Notes: a model not told the origin generated them from the sequence alone. A DNA stretch of 64,000 bases from Chromatiales bacterium (GCA_024234935.1 JACKNI010000002.1:124001-188000); one strand, 5' to 3'. Shown: positions 1-8,980, counted from the first letter of the stretch. Made by a program: numbers and translations.

Positions 1-1
1 G

Positions 2-142
2 ATCGACGTCTCACAATCGGTGGTGTGGAGTGCAGCCTATATGGCAGCGGCCATGGCCTGCAGTTTCCTGCTGGCCTATTGCTCATGGCATCTGCTGGAG
101 AAGCGGTTCCTGCACATGAAGCGATTCTTCGTCGCGAGCTGA
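2..142 (+). CDS. C-terminal end of a membrane acyltransferase (acyltransferase 3 family), partial
   Basis: Only the last 46 codons lie in the window. The frame is open from base 2 to a TGA at 140-142. The peptide has a hydrophobic stretch (MAAAMACSFLLAYCSW) followed by HLLEKRFLHMKR. A final transmembrane helix ending in an E/K/R-rich tail of this kind is typical of acyltransferase 3 family integral membrane proteins, which O-acetylate or O-succinylate surface polysaccharides. The family call is inferred from this short tail and from the two glycosyltransferases that follow on the opposite strand. Another polytopic membrane protein is possible. Confidence 0.5.
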   Translation: MDVSQSVVWSAAYMAAAMACSFLLAYCSWHLLEKRFLHMKRFFVAS

Positions 143-162
143 TCAACAGGCATCGCCGGGAC

Positions 163-1368
163 TCACCGCCTGGCCGGCGGACTCCGGTCCAGGCACTCGG
201 CAAAGCGCTGCGCCATCCGTTCCCGCGTGAACTGCAATACCGCGCTCCTGTCAGGCCCGTTTTCATGCCCGGCACGCGCTTCCGCAACCAGATCCAGAAT
301 TGCCTGCCTGATCCCGGCAACATCGGTCGGTGCCGCGACCCTGTGCAGCACCCTGCTTTCCCGCAATACCCAGGCAATGTCGCTGTCGAGTTCGGAAATC
401 GCAAGTATCGGCCGCCCGGTACCGAGGTACTCAAAGAGCTTGGCCTGAATCCCGAAGCGGTAGCCCGGGTTCTGGAACAGCACCAGGATGTCGGCACTCA
501 TCATTCTCCGCAGTGATTCCGCATAGGGAACCTGCCCGGGCCGGTGCACTGTGCTGTCCAGACCACGCTGGCTGATCTCGGCCGCCAGGTTGTACATGGA
601 GTCCGTCTTGCGGCCGAGAAAAGTGCAGTCAACCGGCACCTGTTCCGCCTGCAACTGCGCGAATGCATCGAGAAACGGCCGTGGATCACGACCCGAATAC
701 AGCTCGCCGGCATGCAATATCATCAACCGGTCGCCTGACGGTGAGACGTCAATCGATGCGAACTTTTCCGGATCAAAGCCGTTGGTGATGACATGCATTT
801 TCGCCGCATGTTCAGGATATGCCTTGCACCAGCCCTCGCGATTCAGGGGCGTATTCGCCACGATCTGGTCTGCATGCCACATCACGCTGCGTTCAAGCCG
901 TCGATCAATGCGCGCAGACAGGCCTGCAGTATCCAGGCGATTGGTCACCCACGGGTCGCGGAAACAGGCCACCCAGTACAGGCCATGGCGCTTCTGCACC
1001 CAGCGCCCGAGCATGTGCACGATTCCTGGTGGGCTCGAAGTGATCACCGCGTCGGGCCTGTGCTCGGCAATCATCCGGTTGCAGGCCGCCCTCGCCTTCA
1101 CGATCCAGTGTGCTTCCGGTGCGATGCGTCCGACGACCCGGCCGGCAATACCCTCCATGAACGGCACCCGCGCAACCGGTGTCTGCGCCGGAACCTGATC
1201 GAGAAGGGAAGCGTCGGTCGGTTCCCAGGGCACCCGCGGGGGCGCAACGACAACCGGCTGCCAGCCAAACTGCGGCAGGTAGCGAACCAGCCCCAGCATT
1301 CGATAGACGGCCACCGCGCCTGACGGCGGGAAATGATAGGTCAGCAACAGTACCTTCCGTAAAGCCAT
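163..1368 (-). CDS. GT4-type glycosyltransferase
   Basis: A 401-residue protein. The N-terminus (KVLLLTYHFPPSGAVAVYR) is the first Rossmann strand and glycine-containing loop of GT-B glycosyltransferases, with the 'FPP' common in GT4 proteins of polysaccharide loci. The C-terminal half has the nucleotide-sugar binding region (LMILHAGELYSGRDPRPFL, then AKLFEYLGTGRPILAI). The EYLGTGRP segment corresponds to the conserved family Glu motif. It probably adds a sugar from a nucleotide donor to a lipid-linked or surface glycan on the cytoplasmic side. It lies 24 bp downstream of a family 2 glycosyltransferase on the same strand, so the two are probably co-transcribed. Donor and acceptor cannot be deduced. 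Confidence 0.85.
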   Translation of the reverse strand: MALRKVLLLTYHFPPSGAVAVYRMLGLVRYLPQFGWQPVVVAPPRVPWEPTDASLLDQVPAQTPVARVPFMEGIAGRVVGRIAPEAHWIVKARAACNRMIAEHRPDAVITSSPPGIVHMLGRWVQKRHGLYWVACFRDPWVTNRLDTAGLSARIDRRLERSVMWHADQIVANTPLNREGWCKAYPEHAAKMHVITNGFDPEKFASIDVSPSGDRLMILHAGELYSGRDPRPFLDAFAQLQAEQVPVDCTFLGRKTDSMYNLAAEISQRGLDSTVHRPGQVPYAESLRRMMSADILVLFQNPGYRFGIQAKLFEYLGTGRPILAISELDSDIAWVLRESRVLHRVAAPTDVAGIRQAILDLVAEARAGHENGPDRSAVLQFTRERMAQRFAECLDRSPPARR

Positions 1369-1392
1369 ATCTGTTCCGGTCCTGTTGCCCGA

Positions 1393-2457
1393 TCACCGTC
1401 CGGACGGTGACTGTTCTCGGGCCTGGCCGTCACGGGTCCGGCGTGCGCCCTGCAACCAGCTGACGAGGAAATCCGGCAAGGCCAGTTTGAGAGCTGTACG
1501 CAGGAACAACGATATCGCGCACCCGTGGTAAAGGCTGTAAACCAGGTACTTCATGGCCAGCCAGCGACTTGTATCAGCTGCCGCCGTGGCCATGGTGAAA
1601 TACCAGCTGCGGTAAAGCTCGCGCACCCGCGAGGCATCCGCACGCAGAGCCGGGTCGGCGGCCAGCATCCGTTCAAACATGAGCATTTCCCGCGGCACGT
1701 GTCGCAGGGCATTTGACATGCTCGACATCTGCCCCGCCGACAGGCGATAGCGCAACAGGGGATAGTCGAGATAGGCAAAGGAAAACTTGCGGCTGGCCCG
1801 GACGAAGAAATCCCAGTCGGCAGCCGACGGAAACTCCGCGTCGAGCTCACCTGTAGTGGTCCAGACCTCACGGCGCATCATGACGGTCGGCGGATGCACG
1901 AAGTTGCCATAGGCTATCGCCGGATAGACCTTCCCGCGGTACAGCGGTACCGACAGCTTCTGCGTACCCGTATCAGTACCAACGGTGTCGGCCACACCAT
2001 AAAGAGCATGCAGACCGAAGCGGCCGATCTGCCCGTAGTAATGCGCGGCGAATGACGGGGAGATCAGGCCATCGGCATTGAATGCCGAGAAACCACCGGA
2101 CACCAGACCGACTTCCGGATGGCGCCGCAGCACTTCCATTTGCAGCGCCAGCCGCCCCGGCTCGCACAGGTCATCGGAATCGAGCCAGGCGACAAACTCG
2201 CCCCTCGCCTCCCGGTGGCCGCGGTTGCGCGCCGCTGCCAGTCCGGCATTTGGCTGGGTCACACATCTCACCCTGCCGGCAAATCCTGCAATCACATCCA
2301 GCGTAGCATCCGTGGACCCGTCATTTACTACGATGACCTCCACCTCTTCGCCAGCCTGCTGCAAAACGCTTTCGAGGGTCTCGCGCAGGAATGCTGCCTG
2401 GTTGTATGCAGGGATGACCACGCTGAGGAGCGGCGTATCCCGCGGTGCTTGCGACAA
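1393..2457 (-). CDS. Family 2 glycosyltransferase
   Basis: A 354-residue protein with a GT-A fold. LSVVIPAYNQAAFLRETLE opens the nucleotide-binding domain, followed by VIVVNDGSTDAT, the RNRG segment and the metal-binding DxD-type motif in AWLDSDD. A longer reading up to 2637 exists but would run through the end of the upstream NYN gene (stop at 2513). I chose the TTG at 2457 because the complement of 2465-2470 reads AGGGGA, a Shine-Dalgarno site 7 bases upstream. It transfers a sugar from a nucleotide donor, most likely for exopolysaccharide or O-antigen together with the neighbouring GT4 enzyme. The C-terminal ~100 residues are not recognisable. Confidence 0.82.
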   Translation of the reverse strand: MSQAPRDTPLLSVVIPAYNQAAFLRETLESVLQQAGEEVEVIVVNDGSTDATLDVIAGFAGRVRCVTQPNAGLAAARNRGHREARGEFVAWLDSDDLCEPGRLALQMEVLRRHPEVGLVSGGFSAFNADGLISPSFAAHYYGQIGRFGLHALYGVADTVGTDTGTQKLSVPLYRGKVYPAIAYGNFVHPPTVMMRREVWTTTGELDAEFPSAADWDFFVRASRKFSFAYLDYPLLRYRLSAGQMSSMSNALRHVPREMLMFERMLAADPALRADASRVRELYRSWYFTMATAAADTSRWLAMKYLVYSLYHGCAISLFLRTALKLALPDFLVSWLQGARRTRDGQAREQSPSGR

Positions 2458-2512
2458 AGCGACGTCCCCTGATTGAGGCAACCGAGTCCCCGACGCTACA
2501 GCCCGCCGGCGG

Positions 2513-3283
2513 TCACTGCGCCTTGGCGCGGACCTTGTAGTTGCCGCGCTGCTGATCGAACTCAAGCTCCAGCATGCCCTGCTTCGCCGCATCTTCGAGC
2601 AGCTCGGAGAAGCTCCGGTAACCATAGATGGTTTCATTGAAGCCCGGATAGACGCGGCGCACAGTCTGCTTCACCAGCGAACCCCACAGCGGATCGTACT
2701 CGGCTGACAGCGACTCGACGGTTGCCGCCACCTGGTCGAGGGCCTCGCTCTGCTGCTTGTTCTTCGAAGGCTTGGCCCGGGTCCGCGGACGCTGGGAAAC
2801 GGTTACCAGGTCGTCATAGAAAATGAACTCGTCGCAGTTGGCGGCCAGCAGGTCGGAGGTCGAGTTGCGTACACCGCAGCCTATCACCCGCTTGTCGTTT
2901 TCCTTGAGCTTGGAAACCAGCGGCGAGAAATCGCTGTCACCGGTCAGCAGGACGAAGGTGTCGATGTGCGCCTTCGAATAACACATGTCCAGCGCGTCGA
3001 CGACCATGCGGATGTCGGCGCTGTTCTTGCCACTCACCTTGGTTTGCGGGATGTCGATCATCTCGAAACCCTGGCGGTGAAATTCCTGCATGAACTGGCG
3101 ATAGCGGCTCCAGTCGCAGTAGGCCCGCTTCGCAACGATGCGGCCTTTCTCGAGGATTCGCTTCAGCACGATCTCGATCTCGAAACGCCCGGCCTTGGTG
3201 TCCTGGACACCGAGCGCGAGATTCTCGAAATCCACGTATACCGCTATGCCGACCTCGCCACTTCTTGTGTGTTCGCTTGCCAT
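2513..3283 (-). CDS. NYN-domain (LabA/DUF88-like) protein with C-terminal LOTUS/OST-HTH domain
   Basis: A 256-residue protein. The N-terminal half is a PIN-like NYN domain with its acidic metal-site motifs: VYVDFENL near residue 15, the DIRMVVDALD stretch, and LLTGDSDFSPLV near 115. NYN domains are putative single-strand ribonucleases. The C-terminal ~70 residues (LWGSLVKQTVRRVYPGF, then FSELLEDAAKQGMLEL) resemble the LOTUS/OST-HTH RNA-binding fold often paired with NYN in bacteria. The ATG at 3283 has GGTGAG 7 bases upstream and gives the right N-terminus; the longer reading to 3346 adds sequence unlike the family. It lies upstream of the GT genes on the same strand, with no obvious functional link. 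Role inferred: RNA processing. Confidence 0.85.
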   Translation of the reverse strand: MASEHTRSGEVGIAVYVDFENLALGVQDTKAGRFEIEIVLKRILEKGRIVAKRAYCDWSRYRQFMQEFHRQGFEMIDIPQTKVSGKNSADIRMVVDALDMCYSKAHIDTFVLLTGDSDFSPLVSKLKENDKRVIGCGVRNSTSDLLAANCDEFIFYDDLVTVSQRPRTRAKPSKNKQQSEALDQVAATVESLSAEYDPLWGSLVKQTVRRVYPGFNETIYGYRSFSELLEDAAKQGMLELEFDQQRGNYKVRAKAQ

Positions 3284-3405
3284 CTGCAGTCTCACCGGAA
3301 CCATCGTACAAGGGGCCATGGTCCGAGATTGACGCACGCGGAGCAAGGGCTGGCCGGATGATTGTTTGCTGTTAGGCTAGCCATCAACCCGGTGGAAAAG
3401 CCCAA

Positions 3406-5499
3406 ATGGCGATGATCGGCAGGCAATTCATGGTCCGTCGGCTACTGCAGGCCTGGCTGGTGGTGATCGCCATTGGCCTCCCGCCAGCGATGCTGCTCGC
3501 CGACGATGCCGTCCCGGCAGGCAGCGACTGGCTCCATGTGGGCGGCGATTCCGGGGGCTCGCGCTACTCGCCGCTCGAGCAGATCAATCACAAGAACGTC
3601 TGGCGTCTGGAGCGGGCGTGGACCTGGCGGCACGGCGACCTGGAACGAGTCCCGGAGCAGAGGGAATTTGCCGGTTTCAATACGACACCGATCCTGCTGC
3701 CGGCTGATGCCGGTGGTGCGCTGGTGCTTTGTACGCCGTTCAACCGGCTGGTCGCACTCGATCCGGCAAGCGGCAAGGAGCGATGGAGCTTTGACCCGAA
3801 GATCGGTTTCGGCAAGACGCCGGCGCGGCTCGGGTGCCTCGGCGTCAGCTACTGGCGCGACCCAAAAGCCCGGCCAGCAGCGGCCTGCACTTACCGGGTT
3901 TTTGCCGGCACCAGTGACCGGCGCCTGCTGGCGGTCGATGCGATCACGGGCGCGCCCTGTTCCGGATTCGGCAGCAACGGACAGGTAGACGTCAATCCGC
4001 TGTTCGCTGCCAGCGCGCTGGCGCCGGCCGATCCCTGGGACGTGCAATTTTCGGCGCCACCCGTGCTGGTCAACGACGTACTCGTCATCGGCCATGTCGA
4101 CAACAGGAAAAACCTCGCTGCCGGCGCGCCGAGCGGCGAGATCCGGGCCTTCGACGCCCGCAGCGGTGCCTTTCTCTGGAGTTTCGATCCGGTACCGCAC
4201 AACCCTGAAGATCCCCAGGCCAGAAACTGGACCGCGGAAAGCCTCGCGAACACCGGCGGCGGCAACGCCTGGGGCCAGCTGTCAGTCGACGAGAAGCGCG
4301 ATCTGGTCTTCGTGCCGACCTCGAGCGCATCGCCGGACTGGTTCGGCGGCGCACGGCCAGGCGACAACCGCTATGCAAACTCGCTGGTCGCCCTGCGCGG
4401 CAGTACCGGCAAGGTCGTGTGGCATTTCCAGACCGTACATCACGATGTCTGGAACCGGGACACGCCAGCGCAGCCCATGCTGGTGGATATCAGGAAGGAC
4501 GGGCGGCGCATCCCGGCCGTCGTCATCCTCACCAGGCAGTCGCTCGTGTTTGTGCTGAACCGCGAGACCGGCGTACCGCTGTTTCCGGTCGAAGAGCGCC
4601 CGGTACCGACTGCTGGCGTCGCGGGCGAACTGCTGTCGAAGACCCAGCCGTTTCCGCTCAAGCCGCCACCGCTGATGAAAACGCAGCTCGGCCCGGATGA
4701 TGCGTGGGGACTGACTTTCTGGGACCAGAACCGGTGCCGCGAGCTGATCGCCGGCGCGGGCCATGGCGACCTCTACACGCCGCCGGACGACAAGGGCTGG
4801 ATCATGTTTCCCGGTCCGGCCGGTGGCATGAACTGGGGTGGTGGGGCCTTCGACCCGAAGCAAAATCTGCTGGTCACGAATCTTGCACAGATCGGCATGT
4901 ACCTGAAGTTGCTGCCGCGTACCGAGGTGACGCCGGCAGAAGATGCCGATCCGCGGCGCGGCACACCGACGGGGCCACCCGGAAGCATTCAGGGCACACC
5001 CTGGGCCATCGAGCAGCATGCTTTGCTCGGCCCAAGCGGATTGCCGTGTACCAGCCCGCCCTGGTCGACACTGGTGGGCGTGGATCTCGCGGCAGGAGAG
5101 ATCCGCTGGAGCGTGCCGCTCGGCACCATCAGCACACGCACATCGCTCCGCTTGCCGCCATTCAAGTGGGGCGGAGCGGTGGCAGGCGGCCCGATCGTGA
5201 CCGCCGGCGGCATCACGCTGGTAGGCTCCACGGCAGACGCAAAGCTGCGCGCCTTTGACACGGAAACCGGACATGAACTCTGGTCGGTGGCACTGCCGAG
5301 CCCGGCACACGCCAATCCGATGACCTATGCTGTCAACGGTCGGCAGTATGTCGTGGTTGCTGCTGGTGGCGACGCGCTGGTCAGCCCGGAGACCATCGAT
5401 GACTACCTCGTGGCCTATGCGCTGCCCGATGAATACCTCAAGCGGCAACCACAGGCTGGCGCTCCGGCGCTGGATTCCGGGCCAGCCAGCGTGCCATGA
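3406..5499 (+). CDS. Exported PQQ-dependent dehydrogenase (glucose dehydrogenase-like)
   Basis: A 697-residue quinoprotein. Residues ~9-32 form a signal peptide (MVRRLLQAWLVVIAIGLPP, then AMLLA), so the enzyme is periplasmic. The mature part begins DWLHVGGDSGGSRYSPLEQI, the typical opening of the eight-bladed PQQ propeller. Repeated Trp-docking blades follow (GKERWSFDP, GAFLWSFDP, GKVVWHFQ, GEIRWSVPL, GHELWSVAL). The C-terminal blades (FKWGGAVAGGPIVTAGG) resemble membrane glucose dehydrogenase Gcd, but the five-helix N-terminal anchor of Gcd is absent. I see no heme CxxCH, so electrons would go directly to ubiquinone or a separate carrier. Substrate unknown (sugar or alcohol). ATG 3406 follows a GGTGGA site; ATG 3430 is an alternative start. 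Confidence 0.85.
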   Translation: MAMIGRQFMVRRLLQAWLVVIAIGLPPAMLLADDAVPAGSDWLHVGGDSGGSRYSPLEQINHKNVWRLERAWTWRHGDLERVPEQREFAGFNTTPILLPADAGGALVLCTPFNRLVALDPASGKERWSFDPKIGFGKTPARLGCLGVSYWRDPKARPAAACTYRVFAGTSDRRLLAVDAITGAPCSGFGSNGQVDVNPLFAASALAPADPWDVQFSAPPVLVNDVLVIGHVDNRKNLAAGAPSGEIRAFDARSGAFLWSFDPVPHNPEDPQARNWTAESLANTGGGNAWGQLSVDEKRDLVFVPTSSASPDWFGGARPGDNRYANSLVALRGSTGKVVWHFQTVHHDVWNRDTPAQPMLVDIRKDGRRIPAVVILTRQSLVFVLNRETGVPLFPVEERPVPTAGVAGELLSKTQPFPLKPPPLMKTQLGPDDAWGLTFWDQNRCRELIAGAGHGDLYTPPDDKGWIMFPGPAGGMNWGGGAFDPKQNLLVTNLAQIGMYLKLLPRTEVTPAEDADPRRGTPTGPPGSIQGTPWAIEQHALLGPSGLPCTSPPWSTLVGVDLAAGEIRWSVPLGTISTRTSLRLPPFKWGGAVAGGPIVTAGGITLVGSTADAKLRAFDTETGHELWSVALPSPAHANPMTYAVNGRQYVVVAAGGDALVSPETIDDYLVAYALPDEYLKRQPQAGAPALDSGPASVP

Positions 5500-5537
5500 T
5501 CTGGACACCCCATCATCCTGACCACATGGAGAACTCT

Positions 5538-5882
5538 ATGAAGTCGAAGCTGATCGCAACTGTTGCGTTGCTGGCGATTGCCCCTCTTGCTGCCTTTGCG
5601 GCCGACGGCCCGGGCCACTGCAACTACACGCAGAAGAACATGTTCGCCGGCCCCTTCAAGGTGTGTGATATGCCCGCATCGGCGGACAAGTGCACCGAGC
5701 TCGGCAAGACCGACGACAACAGCGACGCTGCCCACGGCGACGGTGCCTGCCCGGATGCGGGCCGCGTCGGCATCTGCGACATGGGCGACAACGGCCTGCG
5801 TATCTACTATGACGGCGATCCGGACGGCCTGGAGATCGGCTGCGGTTTCCAGGGCGGCGAGTGGAAGACCACTGCCAAGTAA
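5538..5882 (+). CDS. Small exported six-cysteine protein, hypothetical
   Basis: A 114-residue protein. It has a clear signal peptide (MKSKLIATVALLAIAPLAAF, cleaved after AFA-A), so it is probably periplasmic or secreted. The mature ~93 residues are acidic (many Asp/Glu/Gly) and contain six cysteines, an even number consistent with three disulfides. There is no CxxC redox motif and no recognised family. The start is ATG 5538, preceded by GGAGA at 5528-5532; an in-frame ATG at 5526 would disrupt the signal peptide. It begins 38 bp after the PQQ dehydrogenase and ends at a strong terminator, so the two genes may be one transcript. A role as partner or stability factor for the dehydrogenase is only a guess from position. 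Confidence 0.75.
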   Translation: MKSKLIATVALLAIAPLAAFAADGPGHCNYTQKNMFAGPFKVCDMPASADKCTELGKTDDNSDAAHGDGACPDAGRVGICDMGDNGLRIYYDGDPDGLEIGCGFQGGEWKTTAK

Positions 5883-5908
5883 GTCCGCTTTGCAGGGCTT
5901 GATGACCG

Positions 5909-5939
5909 GGGCCGGATCCAGATGGATCCGGCCCTTTTT
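5909..5939 (+). terminator. Rho-independent terminator after the six-cysteine protein gene
   Basis: A perfect 11-bp stem, GGGCCGGATCC (5909-5919) and GGATCCGGCCC (5924-5934), with a 4-nt AGAT loop, is followed directly by TTTTT. It sits 27 bp after the stop codon of the small exported protein and ends the PQQ dehydrogenase unit before the sigma factor gene. Confidence 0.93.
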
Positions 5940-6015
5940 ATTGGCCCGCCCGGCCACTGTATGATCGCGCTCATCTGGTCAGCCCGCCACGTCCACCCGG
6001 AATAAGCGCAACAGT

Positions 6016-6585
6016 TTGACGACACAGCCATCCATACTCGAGCGAATCGCTGCCGGCGACAGCAGCGCAGTCAACGAATGCGTTGACCGTTACGGCAATC
6101 TGCTCTGGTCCCTGGCCCGGCGCTATCTGCGCAACACAAGTGATGCAGAGGATGCTGTGCAGGATGTGTTCATCGAGATCTGGCGCAGCTGTGCGCGATT
6201 TGATCCAGGCGTCGCCAGCGAAACCACTTTCATCTCCACCATTGCGCGCCGCCGCTTCATCGACCGGCTCCGCCAGTCCGGCCGGACCCCGGCGATGGAC
6301 TCCCTGGATGATGAAGAAGGCGCACCAGTCGATCCGGGGGTCGCGGCCACGGTCGAGGACGATACCGAGGTCGCCATTGTCGCCAGGGTGCTGGCCGACA
6401 TGGATCCGGAGCACCGGAAGATCCTCGGCATGTCCCTGTACGAGGGCTACAGCCACAGCGAGATCGCCGAGCAGCTGGGCATACCGCTCGGCACCGTGAA
6501 GACCCGCGTGCGCCGAGGGCTCATCCACATTCGAGAGCAACTGCAGATCGCGGTCGGCGATACGGCCGGGGAGTCGCCCGAATGA
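6016..6585 (+). CDS. ECF-type RNA polymerase sigma factor
   Basis: A 189-residue protein with sigma region 2 (residues ~20-95: YLRNTSDAEDAVQDVFIEIW, then RRRFIDRLRQ) and region 4 (residues ~130-180: LADMDPEHRKILGMSLYEG, SHSEIAEQLGIPLGTVKTRV), as in ECF (sigma-70 group IV) factors. The start is TTG 6016 with GGAATAAG upstream. The -10-like TATGAT at 5960-5965 could serve a housekeeping promoter, but no good -35 accompanies it. The stop overlaps the start of the next ORF (ATGA at 6582), so the two are translationally coupled. That gene looks like a minimal anti-sigma partner, making this resemble a SigK/RskA pair. The regulon is unknown. Confidence 0.9.
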   Translation: MTTQPSILERIAAGDSSAVNECVDRYGNLLWSLARRYLRNTSDAEDAVQDVFIEIWRSCARFDPGVASETTFISTIARRRFIDRLRQSGRTPAMDSLDDEEGAPVDPGVAATVEDDTEVAIVARVLADMDPEHRKILGMSLYEGYSHSEIAEQLGIPLGTVKTRVRRGLIHIREQLQIAVGDTAGESPE

Positions 6586-6848
6586 GCCGCATGCACACCG
6601 ATCGACTGCAGGAACTGCTGGCCGACGAAGCGCTTGCCGCACTCGATGCAAAACGCAGCGCTGAACTCGCGATGCTGCTCAGCGACTGTCCCGCCGCAGA
6701 ACGCGATGCGCTGATGCAGACCGCTGCCCTGACACAACTCGCGTTTCTGCACCGCGACCGCTCGGCCCTGCAGGCCATGCCGGAGCGCCTCAAGGCCAGA
6801 CTGCTCGGCGCGGCGCAGGCACAGCGATTCCCGGCCAAGCCGGGCTGA
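6582..6848 (+). CDS. Minimal RskA-like anti-sigma candidate, no membrane anchor
   Basis: An 88-residue protein overlapping the sigma gene by 4 bp (ATGA). The stretch LLADEALAALDAKRSAELAM followed by LLSDCPAAERDALMQ resembles the N-terminal sigma-binding domain of RskA-type (anti-sigma-K) factors: an LxxxYALGALD-like opening, an acidic helix, then MPERLKARLL, which normally precedes the transmembrane helix. Here the protein ends about 15 residues later, with no transmembrane segment and no extracytoplasmic domain. No zinc ligands of the ZAS type are present. It is either a soluble anti-sigma/antagonist or a relic of a full RskA. The internal ATG four codons in is an alternative start. The assignment rests on a short similarity judged by eye. 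Confidence 0.6.
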   Translation: MSRMHTDRLQELLADEALAALDAKRSAELAMLLSDCPAAERDALMQTAALTQLAFLHRDRSALQAMPERLKARLLGAAQAQRFPAKPG

Positions 6849-6888
6849 GAGGCTCGCAGTTCGCGACGCTCCGCACTATCCTCGCGAC

Positions 6889-8946
6889 ATGCGTCAACTC
6901 AGCATCCTTGCCCTCGCCCTTCTCCTGCTCGCCTGCGACGGCCCCCGAACACCACCTGTCCCCGACGCGCCACCGCCACCTGAGGCAGATATCCCCGCAG
7001 GCCCCGGCTTCGACCCGGCAGATCTGGATACGAACATCCGCCCGCAGGATGATTTCTGGCACTACGTAAACGGCAAGTGGCTGGCACGAACTGACATTCC
7101 GGCCGACTGGTCCGGTTATGGAACCTTCCAGATGCTGGCGGAGCGCACCGAGAAACAGCTGCACGCGCTGATCAGCACAGACGCAAAGTCTGCCGCACCG
7201 GCTGGTACCGGCGCGCAGAAGATCGGCGACCTGTATACGAGCTTCATGGACGAACGCCGGCTCGAAACGCTGGGCCTTAAGCCGCTGGCGGCAGACCTCG
7301 CGGCAATCGCGAATCTCCGCACGCATGAAGATGTGATTGCCTGGATGGGCAGCGCGCTGGCTGCCGGCATACAGGTGCCGATCGAGTTCTACGTGGATGC
7401 TGACGCCAGCAATCCGGACCGGAACCTGGCCTATATCTGGCAGGGCGGTCTGGGCCTGCCCGACCGCGACTACTATCTGGCGGATACGGCCGAACTGGCC
7501 GACACGCGCAAAGCCTATGCCGCGCACATCGGCCGGATGTTCGGTCTCGCCGGCTGGCAAGATGCGAACGCGCCGGACACCATCATGGCGATCGAGACAC
7601 GCATCGCCCGCAAGCACTGGACCGCGGTACAGAACCGTGACGACGAAAAGATCTACGCCAACCAGGTCAACTTCGCCCAGGCTGCACGGCAGTCGCCCGG
7701 CTTCGACTGGCCACGCTTTTTCAAGGCGGCGCAGCTCGATCCGCCAAACCGCTTTGTCATCGCACAGACGGACTACTTTGCGGCCCTCGGCCGGATCATC
7801 CGCGAAACACCGGTGCGTGACTGGCAGACCTGGCTGCGCTTCAAGGTCCTGAAAAGCCATGCGCCGTATCTGACAGCGGCGATCGTCGCCGAGGATTTCG
7901 ACTTTGAGGGCCGGATTCTGCATGGCCAGCAGCAAAACAAGGCGCGCTGGAAACTCGGCGTGCGGCTGGTCAGCAGCGAACTGGGCGAGTTGCTCGGCAA
8001 GAGCTATAAGGACCGGTATTTCCCGCCGGAATCAAGGCAGCGTATCGAACGGATGGTCGCCGATCTGCGTACGGCCTTCCACGAATCCATCGGGCAGCTG
8101 GACTGGATGACACCGGGAACCCGTGCTGCCGCACAGGAAAAACTCGCGAAGTTCCGCAGCAAGATCGGCTACCCGGAGCACTGGCGGGATTATTCGGCAC
8201 TGCATATCGCGGCCGATGACCTGATTGGCAACATCCGCCGCACGCGCGCCTTTGCCTGGCGTCATGAAGCCGACAAGCTCAACAGGCCGGTGGATCGCGA
8301 CGAATGGTTCATGTCGCCGCAGACGGTCAACGCCTACTATCAGGCGACCGGCAACGAGATCGTGTTTCCGGCCGCCATCCTCCAGCCACCATTTTTTGAT
8401 CCGGCCGCGGACGACGCCTGGAACTACGGCAGTATCGGCGCCACCATCGGTCATGAGTTCAGCCACGGCTTTGACGATCAGGGCCGCAAGTTCGATGGCG
8501 ACGGGCGCTTGCGCGACTGGTGGACGGCTGCCGATGCGGCCCGCTACACGCAGCGTGCGCAGTTGCTCGTGGAGCAGTACAACGCCTTCCGGCCACTGCC
8601 GAATTTCAGCATCAACGGCGAGCTCACGCTGGGCGAAAACCTGGCTGATCTGGCCGGCCTGGTCATGGCATACCGCGCCTGGCAGAACTCGCTGCACGGC
8701 AAGGAGGCGCCGGTGATCGACGGCTTCAGCGGCGCACAGCGCTTCTTCTTCGGCTATGCGCTCAGCTTTCGCGGCAAGGACCGGCCCGAGAGCCTGCAGG
8801 CACAGTTGCTGAGCGACCCGCATTCACCGGACCAATACCGCGTAACCGGCACGCTGCAGAATATGCCGGCGTTCTACACCGCATTCGGCGTCACGGCGAC
8901 TGACCGGATGTACATCGCACCCGAAAAGCGCGTGACGATCTGGTAG
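6889..8946 (+). CDS. M13-family zinc metallopeptidase (neprilysin/PepO type), lipoprotein
   Basis: A 685-residue protein. The N-terminus (MRQLSILALALLLLACDG) is a lipoprotein signal with lipobox LLAC, so it is probably lipid-anchored facing the periplasm. It shows the M13 landmarks in order: DDFWHYVNGKWL near residue 60, NAYYQATGNEIVFPAAILQP near 480, the zinc motif HEFSH with His522 as first ligand, and GENLADLAGL ~58 residues later supplying the third ligand Glu. The C-terminus RVTIW matches the conserved end of the family. It degrades short peptides. It begins 40 bp after the anti-sigma candidate. The -10-like TATACT at 8948-8953, just after its stop, probably belongs to the next gene. Confidence 0.95.
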   Translation: MRQLSILALALLLLACDGPRTPPVPDAPPPPEADIPAGPGFDPADLDTNIRPQDDFWHYVNGKWLARTDIPADWSGYGTFQMLAERTEKQLHALISTDAKSAAPAGTGAQKIGDLYTSFMDERRLETLGLKPLAADLAAIANLRTHEDVIAWMGSALAAGIQVPIEFYVDADASNPDRNLAYIWQGGLGLPDRDYYLADTAELADTRKAYAAHIGRMFGLAGWQDANAPDTIMAIETRIARKHWTAVQNRDDEKIYANQVNFAQAARQSPGFDWPRFFKAAQLDPPNRFVIAQTDYFAALGRIIRETPVRDWQTWLRFKVLKSHAPYLTAAIVAEDFDFEGRILHGQQQNKARWKLGVRLVSSELGELLGKSYKDRYFPPESRQRIERMVADLRTAFHESIGQLDWMTPGTRAAAQEKLAKFRSKIGYPEHWRDYSALHIAADDLIGNIRRTRAFAWRHEADKLNRPVDRDEWFMSPQTVNAYYQATGNEIVFPAAILQPPFFDPAADDAWNYGSIGATIGHEFSHGFDDQGRKFDGDGRLRDWWTAADAARYTQRAQLLVEQYNAFRPLPNFSINGELTLGENLADLAGLVMAYRAWQNSLHGKEAPVIDGFSGAQRFFFGYALSFRGKDRPESLQAQLLSDPHSPDQYRVTGTLQNMPAFYTAFGVTATDRMYIAPEKRVTIW

Positions 8947-8980
8947 CTATACTGGCATCCGGAAACCGAGGCAGGCAAAC

